Assembly (NCBI GenBank): GCA_000310025.1
Contig: FN648879.1
Location: forward strand, 1-25,538
Source: Ectocarpus siliculosus
Taxonomy: Eukaryota; Sar; Phaeophyceae; Ectocarpales; Ectocarpaceae
Direction of reading: 5' to 3'
DNA length: 25,538 nt
Of the stretch, positions 19,714 to 25,538 are shown in pieces. The notes under the pieces were generated by a model. That model was not told where the DNA came from. It saw only the letters and a program-made list of their open reading frames with translations, and searched no databases. The stretch's first letter is position 1. Each line of letters starts with the position of its first letter. The position numbers were made by a program, and so were the translations under genes.

Positions 19714-20012
19714 CTAACCACTGACTACTTCCCCACTCGGTTCCACCAACCGGGTGTCATCAGGCACACACGCACCATCAGGCAAAGGGTTGAACACGCC
19801 CTTCCCCCTTTGGATCAGTGCCCACGTCTTGCCTGCCAGTTCATCCGTAGTGAGGCTTGCCGATGTACAGCCACTTTCCCCCACCACAAAATCATCGCGA
19901 TGGTTCGACCCAGCGAGCGCCTCTCGCTCGGTATACACCGGACCCAATCGCAAAGGTAGCACCCCGCTCGCACCTATCATATAAACATCGAGACCAGACG
20001 GATCAGTTAGCT
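19714..20012 (-). pseudogene. Linker between RNase H and integrase, unknown domain
   Basis: Just after the RNase H end (frame stop TAA at 20007-20009), a one-base shift gives a frame of about 100 codons to 19714. It includes SQLTDPSGLDVYMIGASGVL and an acidic, Gly/Pro-containing tail. The frame continuity around 20012 implies that it belongs to the same polyprotein. I recognise no named domain. A further shift or stop near 19690-19712 separates it from the Gly/Arg-rich segment. Confidence 0.55.
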
Positions 20013-20104
20013 GAGATCTGGTGCTTCATCCTCTTTCGTCGCAGGCAATGGCAACCTTGACATCAAATCGGCATTTGCATTCTCTCGCCCTGGTCGGTAC
20101 TTAA
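20010..20104 (-). pseudogene. RNase H C-terminal tail (after insertion)
   Basis: This frame reads KYRPGREN then ANADLMSRLPLPA, the typical close of Ty3/gypsy RNase H, where the Asp of ADLMSR is catalytic. It is separated from its upstream half by the insertion at 20105-20750. The split falls in the codons for Leu-Lys within CTTAAG. Confidence 0.85.
20101..20104. repeat. TTAA target-site duplication, left
   Basis: TTAA flanks the insertion on its left and recurs at 20751-20754. Removing one TTAA plus the insertion rejoins the RNase H frame in phase. Confidence 0.85.
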
Positions 20105-20750
20105 CCCCTTTAGGGCTGGATCGCCTTTTGGGGACACTTTTTGTCCCCATCTTCTTCACCTGCTTTACCTCGCGAAGAATGGCAAGATTGTCTCCTCCTT
20201 TGCACTACTCGACCAGGGGGGTGCCAGGGTACACAGGGACGACTCTAGTCTAGTATGGATGCTTTGTAGAGTGGAGGAGTATGAGGGTAATGAACAGGTC
20301 GAATCGCGGGGCGATTACGCCGCCGGTTTAACAGCGAAGTTGCGCCGCGTCTGTCTACCCTTGGGTGGAAAGCGCTACTAGGGGCAAGCGCGGAAGAAGT
20401 ACCTAGACCACCGTTGATAGGAGGCACCAAGCAACCCAGGGCTTGAGTTAGAAGGTCTCGCTTTCCCTCTAGATAAATATCTTGAAAACCTCCTTTTCGT
20501 GCCCCGTTTACCACGCTCCCGCCAGTTGCTGTCTATAATCCCTATCAAATGTCCCCTCGTGTCCCCTCGCATCGAGGGGACAATTGATCGGGATTATGGA
20601 CCAGAGACGGCTCAAGTGGGAAGGCAGCTTTGCACTTGCACCCAGGGATGGAACTGTCTGCACCATCCAATCAGCAGGCGTCGTTCGCTCTTTTTCTTAA
20701 ATTTCAGAAATTTCGCAAGACCGCCGAATTTTCTGTGCGTGGTAAGGGGG
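20105..20750. mobile_element. piggyBac-like non-autonomous element (MITE)
   Basis: The 646-bp insertion is bounded by TTAA on both sides. Its ends are CCCCTTTAGGGC on the left and, reading inward from the right, CCCCCTTACCACGC, giving a short imperfect terminal inverted repeat (7 of the first 8 positions). Duplication of TTAA and termini beginning CCC are hallmarks of the piggyBac superfamily (established). There is a subterminal hairpin GGGGACA..TGTCCCC near 20130-20148 and a larger hairpin at 20534-20598. No transposase motif is visible and the longest open frame (20245-20514, minus) is unrecognised, so it is probably non-autonomous. Confidence 0.75.
20534..20598. repeat. Long hairpin inside the TTAA-flanked element
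   Basis: The 26-bp arms 20534-20559 and 20573-20598 match at about 23 positions around a 13-bp spacer. A perfect 10-bp stem, TGTCCCCTCG/CGAGGGGACA, can also form with a CAT loop (20560-20582). CCCCTCG occurs twice in the left half. Confidence 0.75.
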
Positions 20751-20754
20751 TTAA
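20751..20754. repeat. TTAA target-site duplication, right
   Basis: Matches the left duplication at 20101-20104. Confidence 0.85.
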
Positions 20755-20935
20755 GTTCATACGTGTACGCAGACAGGAAGTCATACCACCTCTGTACGCG
20801 ATTGTTTTTCTCTGCCAAGCTCCCCATATTCCGCAAGGGTTGATGGTCACTGTACACTTCAAAGGGAATGCCATAAAATAGTGTTCGATTCTTCTTTATC
20901 GCCCACACTATCGCACCCGCTTCAAGCTCAGTCGG
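20755..20935 (-). pseudogene. RNase H middle part
   Basis: In the frame that runs from about 20935, the sequence reads SPTELEAGAIVWAIKK and later VYSDHQPLRNM, then RWYDFLSAYTYEL. These are the Glu- and Asp-bearing motifs of retroelement RNase H. The frame continues a few codons into the inserted element, which shows that the insertion came after the gene. A one-base shift near 20935 separates it from the preceding fragment. Confidence 0.85.
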
Positions 20936-21221
20936 ACTCCTTCTCGTTGCATTCGGGAATGAATGTTGATCTGCTCAAAAAGCATTGCGGTCTAATACTT
21001 CCATCTCGTTGCTCTTGCTCAATTACGGCTCCCAAGCCCGAAATCGACGCATCAGCGGTTAAACGAAACGACCGCTCACCCGAGATCGCACCTTCATAAC
21101 ACGGAAATGCCAATACCTCAGGACCTGACAGAATATCCATCATTTTCCTCACCACAGCCACATGATCAGCCGTGAATGCAGACTTCGCCCCCTTTTTCAG
21201 CATCGCATTGATCGGTTTCAA
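20928..21221 (-). pseudogene. RT connection and RNase H N-terminal part
   Basis: The frame from 21221 begins KPINAMLKKG, the connection after the RT thumb. It then reaches FRLTADASISGLGAVIEQ, with the first RNase H catalytic Asp at codon 57 of the fragment, and ends ...ECNEKESD with a TGA at 20928. It is separated from the RT frame by a one-base shift near 21222. Confidence 0.85.
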
Positions 21222-23688
21222 TTTTGCCGGACATGTTCCTCAAAAACTTTCGATAGTACGACAAAGACCCCAACAACGATCGCAGCTGGCTAACATTAGT
21301 AGGCATTGGAACTTCACGCAGGGGTCTGACCTTTCCCGGGTCCGGCCCGATCCCTTCCACCGTGACTTGATGTCCCAAGAACGTCACCACCTTCACCCTC
21401 AGGTTCGTCTTCTTAGGTGCCAGTTTCAGGTTGAACTTGACCATGCGCTCGAAAAACCACTCCAGGTCGCGCACGTGTTCTGCCCCGTCCCTGGAAAAAA
21501 CGATAACGTCATCAATAAACAGACGCACACGTTCCAGTCCGTCACATACTCTGGCCATCACCGAATGAAACCATCCAGGACTACTATTGAGACCTTGCGG
21601 CACGGATAAAAATTCGTACAACCCTGTAGACACGATAACAGCGGTGATCGGAATGCTGTCCTCCTCAATACTGCACTGGAAAAACCCACTGACCAAATCC
21701 AGCGTACTCAAGATTTTCGATTTGTCCAATTCCGCCAAAATATCCTCCACTATTGGAATGGGCAATTTCGGGATTACACTCATTTTATTGATGCGCTTAT
21801 AGTTGACCGTCAACGGCACACCACCGTTAGCCTTCGCGACTACCACCAACGGACTCGCCCAATTGCTGTACGATCTCCGCAACACACCCGCCAACAGCAA
21901 TTTGTCAATTTCGATCTGCACCTTTTCGTTCACAACCGGCGAATAGCGGTATGGTCTTTGCCGCACTGGCTGTGCCCCCGGCTTCAAAATGATTCGAAAC
22001 GGATCCACCGTCACCCGTCCTAAATCCGAACCACCCTTCGAAAAACGATGCTCAAATTTGCACAACAAATCACCTAGTTTGTCAATGTCCTCCGGCTCCC
22101 ACAGTTTCGCATTGAAGTCGAAATTGACGTCTCGAATGTGCGGAGGCACCCTCTGCCACAACCGCCTGAACGCCACCTGTTGCGCCCCATTCAAAGAAGA
22201 CATAACATAAGCGGGAGGTTCGTCGTTAGGCATGTCGGCCTCTTCACCCTCCTGAACCGCAAACACATTTTTGAATTCCTCATTTTCCACCAAACAAGCA
22301 TCATCCAAATTTACCACCTCCATGGGTTCACCACCATACCCCAAAATATCGTTTGGTTTCACCAGACACGAGCTGTCCCCTACCCTTCTCAGAGGAATTT
22401 CAGACGTGCCATTTTCGACTAATGCTTCCTGCGGGAACCACGTTTTCCCAAACTGCACACGGTACGTCCCTACCGCCGCGTCACTGCCATCTAGGTTGGT
22501 CAATTTTACCTCCACCCATGACATTTCATTTGGAAGCCGTCGTCTACGACCACTAGATTTTACCACCACCTTTCCATCACCTTCCGTTTCCACCATACCC
22601 ACCGCATTACCCACCCATTCATCAAAGCGGTGGTCACCTGCCACTTTATCCGTATTTGAACCGACAAAAGTGACAATTGTTTCTGTGTCCGACACGTCTT
22701 GGAATCTGCGAACTGGAAAATCAGCCCAGCTATCCCTCCCTAGTATCAGATCATGTCCCATGGCTGCGTCTGGCACGATATACGCATACACACTCGTCCG
22801 TACCGTCGGTGTACCAAAATGAACCGGCGCTGATTTTCCGCCCTTCCACATTTCAACATGTAATCGCATTCTTCGATCAGTAACCAACGGCACCCCATGG
22901 AACCCACCCCATTTCTTGTTCAGCCCTGTTTCAATGCTATCATCTGAAGCAGAACCGCATGCCGACATCTTTTGCACACGCCTTTCTTGTACAAACGATG
23001 CCGGACTTCCCGTATCCAACAGAGCCTCCCACGACATCATCTTGGTCGCTCTTGACCCCGCGAACACTTGCACTCTTGTCGTATGCCGGTGTCGATCCAT
23101 CGTCAAATCCCCACCGACCGACCGAGTAAATGGTGACAGGTAGTCCACCGCTTCACCTGCAGCAAACGTAAAAGGAGGCGGAGGATACACCGCATCACTT
23201 CTTTGTCCTGACACAGAACTAACAGATACTTGTACGGCAAAAATGCGATCTGTTCCTTCCTGTGTTTCACCAAAATTCCCTCCCTCCTGCGGTGTTACCT
23301 CAAGCTCACGCTTGAGAGAATTGTCAGAGGCGGATGCATCCCCTATCACGCCCTCCTCTCTTATCACTTGTAAAGCAACAGTTTCATGGTTCTGCTTGCT
23401 TCCAGCACGATCAACGGTAACGCTTTTTTCCATTCTAGTGTCCCGATTAATCGACCCCTTTTTGGCACCATTTCGACCAACAGTGTGCTCCGCTTGAGGA
23501 TCCGGCGGATATTTCACTGTCCTCGGAGAATTTGCCTTGCGTATTTTCTTACTTTGAGAGGTTAACGCATTCCCCGCTGGTTTTGCATTGCCACCAACAC
23601 TTCCCTTTTTGTCAATGCTAGACTTCGTTTGATCGGACGAAGGGGGCGTGCTTGGCACCCATACTTCTGGAAAAATCCTGTTTGTGTC
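21166..23688 (-). CDS. pol: Pol: aspartic protease and reverse transcriptase of Ty3/gypsy element
   Basis: The frame opens after TAA at 23689-23691 and runs about 840 codons to 21166 with no internal stop. No ATG begins it. Counting from the GTG at 23658, the first 190 residues are a basic, low-complexity leader. The protease has the active-site LLDTGSPASFV (Asp215) and a matching LILGRDSW (304-311). The reverse transcriptase spans about 555-760, with the first catalytic Asp in STLDLVSGF (654) and FIDD (714-717) for the YxDD box. The thumb LGHQVTVEGIGPDPGKV follows. All three RT aspartates and the protease Asp are intact. The last 17 or so codons are out of phase: the true frame moves at about 21222 to the RNase H fragment. 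Expression was probably by a -1 frameshift or separate message from the upstream ORF. Confidence 0.9.
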   Translation of the reverse strand, partial: DTNRIFPEVWVPSTPPSSDQTKSSIDKKGSVGGNAKPAGNALTSQSKKIRKANSPRTVKYPPDPQAEHTVGRNGAKKGSINRDTRMEKSVTVDRAGSKQNHETVALQVIREEGVIGDASASDNSLKRELEVTPQEGGNFGETQEGTDRIFAVQVSVSSVSGQRSDAVYPPPPFTFAAGEAVDYLSPFTRSVGGDLTMDRHRHTTRVQVFAGSRATKMMSWEALLDTGSPASFVQERRVQKMSACGSASDDSIETGLNKKWGGFHGVPLVTDRRMRLHVEMWKGGKSAPVHFGTPTVRTSVYAYIVPDAAMGHDLILGRDSWADFPVRRFQDVSDTETIVTFVGSNTDKVAGDHRFDEWVGNAVGMVETEGDGKVVVKSSGRRRRLPNEMSWVEVKLTNLDGSDAAVGTYRVQFGKTWFPQEALVENGTSEIPLRRVGDSSCLVKPNDILGYGGEPMEVVNLDDACLVENEEFKNVFAVQEGEEADMPNDEPPAYVMSSLNGAQQVAFRRLWQRVPPHIRDVNFDFNAKLWEPEDIDKLGDLLCKFEHRFSKGGSDLGRVTVDPFRIILKPGAQPVRQRPYRYSPVVNEKVQIEIDKLLLAGVLRRSYSNWASPLVVVAKANGGVPLTVNYKRINKMSVIPKLPIPIVEDILAELDKSKILSTLDLVSGFFQCSIEEDSIPITAVIVSTGLYEFLSVPQGLNSSPGWFHSVMARVCDGLERVRLFIDDVIVFSRDGAEHVRDLEWFFERMVKFNLKLAPKKTNLRVKVVTFLGHQVTVEGIGPDPGKVRPLREVPMPTNVSQLRSLLGSLSYYRKFLRNMSGKIETDQCDAEKGGEVCIHG

Positions 23689-24128
23689 TTACTAGTGATT
23701 ATTTCCTGAAGCTGTACACGTGCATCTTGCGAAACACTATGACCAAGAATTTCTTGCGGGGGCCTACTCCCCAATACATTCTTGCTCCCACGGCCGACAC
23801 CCGTGCAGTTTAATTTATCAGCACCCGAAACCACATGCAGTTTGGGATAATTACTTCCACCCTGCTTGGAATACTCCTTAGATACTGAAAAACGTCGCTT
23901 ACCGTGGTTGGACGAGAAGCTCCTCGTCGCCAGGCCATCACCCTCGGTGTTGTGCACCACCGAACGGCCCCCCTCCTCCTCTACAATCTCCCTTTGCGAG
24001 TCGTCCTCGATGTTCTCGCGTGATGATTGTTCTGCGCTTACCCCAGCCCCCCCGAGATTCTTCTTTGATCCCGGCCCTTGGCGCTGCTTTCTTCCCATCT
24101 GCCCGCGACATTTCTTTTCGTCATGATA
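23562..24128 (-). CDS. Linker ORF between Gag and Pol, unknown function
   Basis: The frame opens after TAG at 24129-24131, with an ATG at 24096-24098, and stops at 23562. It is basic and polar, rich in Gly, Ser, Lys and Gln, and shows no motif I recognise. It overlaps the start of the pol frame by about 127 bp, with pol in the -1 frame relative to it. The overlap contains GGATTTTTCC near 23668-23677. It may encode a Gag C-terminal or protease-leader extension reached by frameshifting, or the shift may be decay. Confidence 0.5.
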   Translation of the reverse strand, partial: YHDEKKCRGQMGRKQRQGPGSKKNLGGAGVSAEQSSRENIEDDSQREIVEEEGGRSVVHNTEGDGLATRSFSSNHGKRRFSVSKEYSKQGGSNYPKLHVVSGADKLNCTGVGRGSKNVLGSRPPQEILGHSVSQDARVQLQEIITSKTQTGFFQKYGCQARPLRPIKRSLALTKREVLVAMQNQRGMR

Positions 24129-24134
24129 CTACCC

Positions 24135-24311
24135 GGGACCTCTTTCACCCTTCACTTCCTCCCCGCGGAATTCTTTGTTATTCTCGCAATATCTTCCCCC
24201 CCCTTCACCCTTCACTTCCTCCGCCTTCCTCCCTTTCTCTTCTGCTAGACCACCCACAAAGCAGTTCGGCCAAGGTGCTGCCGGCAAGGTGGCCAACGGA
24301 CCGTCGCACCA
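24135..24311. other. Gap between Gag and linker ORF
   Basis: No frame links Gag to the linker ORF. The plus strand is pyrimidine-rich here and contains a short direct repeat CACCCTTCACTTCCTCC at about 24148-24164 and 24207-24223. Confidence 0.5.
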
Positions 24312-25010
24312 TCAATTATTTATCTCACTCCTCCTCTCCTCCATACGATGTGCTTGCCACTGCTTCAGGCGATTCAACCATCGATCCCACCTTGCCTTGA
24401 CTTCAGCCGTTGACCCGTTTGCCAAATTACCGTTCAACATGTTTGAGGCGTTAATGTAACCCTTGTCACAATCACGCACAAAGTGTCCTTCACTACCACA
24501 GTTCAAACATCTTGACCCGAATGCCCGCCGGTGCCTGTCCTTTTCCTCGACAGACGTGAACCACGCGAAAAAGGGACAATCCTTCAGTTGGCTGTTAGTG
24601 CGAGGCGACACGTGAATGTCATAGACTCTTTGAAACTCTGCACATTCATCTTCGTAATCGACCTCGTCCACCGTCATCACCCTTCTCCCCCCATATCCAC
24701 CATCCAACCTGCCCGGAGACGTGGACCGAAAGGTATTTGTTCCACCTGACCCTGTCCCCCCTCCTCCATCCCTTTTCTGTCCTTGCCTCCCCCCCGAGGA
24801 ACCCTTCACCTGAGCCGACCTCCGCGTTGGAGTCGTGGCCCCCCCCTTCACCGCCTCGAAATTTCGCAATTCCTGCATCAAGGTGTCGATGTTATCGAAC
24901 GGCACCAACCCCAACTGCTTGCCCTTAAACACAGAAGCGGTCAGGACACTGTATTGATCGGACACACTCTCTCTCACTGCCAGTTGAATGGTGTTATCCA
25001 GCGGCGTCAC
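24312..25010 (-). pseudogene. gag: Gag C-terminal half with CCHC zinc knuckle
   Basis: The frame from 25010 (directly after a TAA) to 24312 gives 232 codons. It begins with a helical Gag-like segment (TIQLAVRESVSDQYSVL ... LMQELRNFE). A Gly/Ser/Arg-rich linker and an acidic patch follow, then the retroviral zinc knuckle CLNCGSEGHFVRDC (C-x2-C-x4-H-x4-C), which binds nucleic acid in the Gag family. The tail is short and charged. There is no ATG, and the N-terminal half expected of a Ty3/gypsy Gag is missing. Upstream sequence is the 98-bp satellite, so this is a truncated gene. Confidence 0.85.
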
Positions 25011-25016
25011 TTACGG

Positions 25017-25465
25017 TTAGGGCCCCCTTTTTGTCACGTGCCACAGAAAACAGGGTTGGAGATTGAAAACAGGATCTCAGATTGAATTCCTGTTTTCAAG
25101 GTGTATGTCTTGGCTTAGGGCCCCCATTTTGTCACGTGTCACAGAAAACAGGGTTGGAGATTGAAAACAGGGTTGAAGATGAATCCCTGTTTTCCCTGAG
25201 TATTTCTTGGGTTAGGGCCTCCTTTTTGTCACGTGTCACAGAAAACAGGGTTGGAGATTCAAAACAGGATCTCAGATTGAAACGCTGTTTTCACGGTGTA
25301 TGCCTTGGCTTAGGGCCCCCTTTTTGTCACGTGTCACAGAAAACAGGGTTGGAGATTCAAAACAGGATCTAAGATGGAAACACTGTTTTCACGGTGTATG
25401 CCTTGGCTTAGGGCCCCCTTTTTGTCACGTGTCACAGAAAACAGGGTTGGAGATTGAAAACAGCG
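25017..25465. repeat. 98-bp tandem satellite, about 4.6 units
   Basis: Units begin TTAGGGCC.CC at 25017, 25115, 25212, 25310 and 25408, with spacings of 98, 97, 98 and 98. Each has TTTTTGTCACGTG.CACAG, then GAAAACAGGGTTGGAGATT, a second GAAAACAGG and, except in the last partial unit, CTGTTTTC, so each full unit can fold as a hairpin. The palindrome CACGTG recurs at 25035, 25133, 25230, 25328 and 25426. The array starts where readable Gag ends and stops at GATTGAAAACAG. Confidence 0.9.
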
Positions 25466-25538
25466 ACAACGTAAACCACAACAACAACAGCAGCAGTAAT
25501 TTACTCACGATGCTTCTTCCTCTTCTTCTTCACTTCTC
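25466..25538. other. Unique end of window
   Basis: There is an AAC/CAG-rich tract, and then on the minus strand a purine-rich AGAAGAAGAGGAAGAAGCATC followed by GTGAGT, a good splice-donor-like sequence at about 25503-25508. The window ends before this can be tested. Confidence 0.3.

Larger units (their letters stand above)
16831..25010 (-). mobile_element. Degenerate chromovirus-like Ty3/gypsy retrotransposon
   Basis: On the minus strand the order is Gag zinc knuckle, protease, reverse transcriptase, RNase H, integrase, chromodomain. That order and the C-terminal chromodomain define chromoviral Ty3/gypsy elements. The copy is dead. The Gag N-terminus is replaced by satellite DNA, pol frames shift near 21222, 20935, 20012, 19690, 18610, 18150 and 18115, and a 646-bp DNA element interrupts RNase H. 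Protein motifs are conserved on both sides of each break, so decay is fairly recent or some breaks are sequencing errors. The left boundary is set at the putative polypurine tract/LTR junction and the right one at the end of readable Gag. The 5' LTR is not seen. Confidence 0.85.

Noticed and set aside
19175-19724. Plus-strand ORFs rich in Thr/Ser/Pro
   Set aside because: They are shadows of the Gly/Arg-rich integrase leader on the minus strand.
25017-25465. Telomere-like TTAGGG in the array
   Set aside because: TTAGGG occurs once per 98-bp unit, not in tandem, so it is not telomeric repeat.

Overview
The window looks like repeat-rich nuclear DNA of a eukaryote. There are no operons or ribosome-binding sites. 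The one plausible host-type gene appears split by GT-AG introns, and microsatellites of the CAA/CAG/CTG kind recur throughout. The rest is dominated by diverged direct repeats and a decayed Ty3/gypsy-type retrotransposon. Codon use, repeat texture and the style of the retroelement proteins would suit a brown alga or another stramenopile, but that is an inference, not a proof.

Region 1 (about 1-11250) holds no gene I can support. It is a mosaic of old duplications. A long repeat in two parts occurs at 1524-1841 plus 2097-3045 and again at 9056-9379 plus 9805-10766. A 44-bp module recurs at 3002, 9009 and 10723. Diverged modules repeat at roughly 0.9 kb between about 3059 and 6271, and the first and last blocks (3059-3590 and 5737-6271) are nearly identical. 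Smaller items are a 13-bp minisatellite (189-231), a cluster of ATTTGGAA sites (693-742), a compact hairpin cluster with perfect 14-bp outer arms (8412-8544), and a 56-bp direct repeat (10929/11123).

Region 2 (about 11900-13070) contains the only candidate host gene. It is a small plus-strand, cysteine-rich protein starting at 12177, with a probable intron at 12525-12688 and perhaps a second. It lies just downstream of a 101-bp tandem duplication.

Region 3 (about 13402-16604) is bounded by two 247-bp direct repeats that differ at 5 positions. It carries a minus-strand Gag-like coiled-coil ORF (15437-16318) followed by several families of roughly 100-bp tandem repeats. It resembles a non-autonomous LTR element.

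Region 4 (about 16831-25010, minus strand) is a degenerate chromovirus-like Ty3/gypsy element. In reading order it has a Gag C-terminus with a CCHC knuckle, an unrecognised linker ORF, protease, reverse transcriptase, RNase H, an unknown linker, a Gly/Arg-rich segment, HHCC plus DDE integrase, a chromodomain, and a second C-terminal domain that may be Tudor-like. Several frameshifts break it, one of them in the codon for the second catalytic Asp of the integrase. A 646-bp piggyBac-like insertion (20105-20750), flanked by TTAA duplications, splits the end of RNase H. The Gag N-terminus is missing; a five-unit, 98-bp satellite (25017-25465) begins exactly where Gag stops being readable.

The two most notable observations are the TTAA-flanked insertion, whose removal restores the RNase H reading frame exactly, and the chromodomain-plus-second-reader C-terminus of the integrase.
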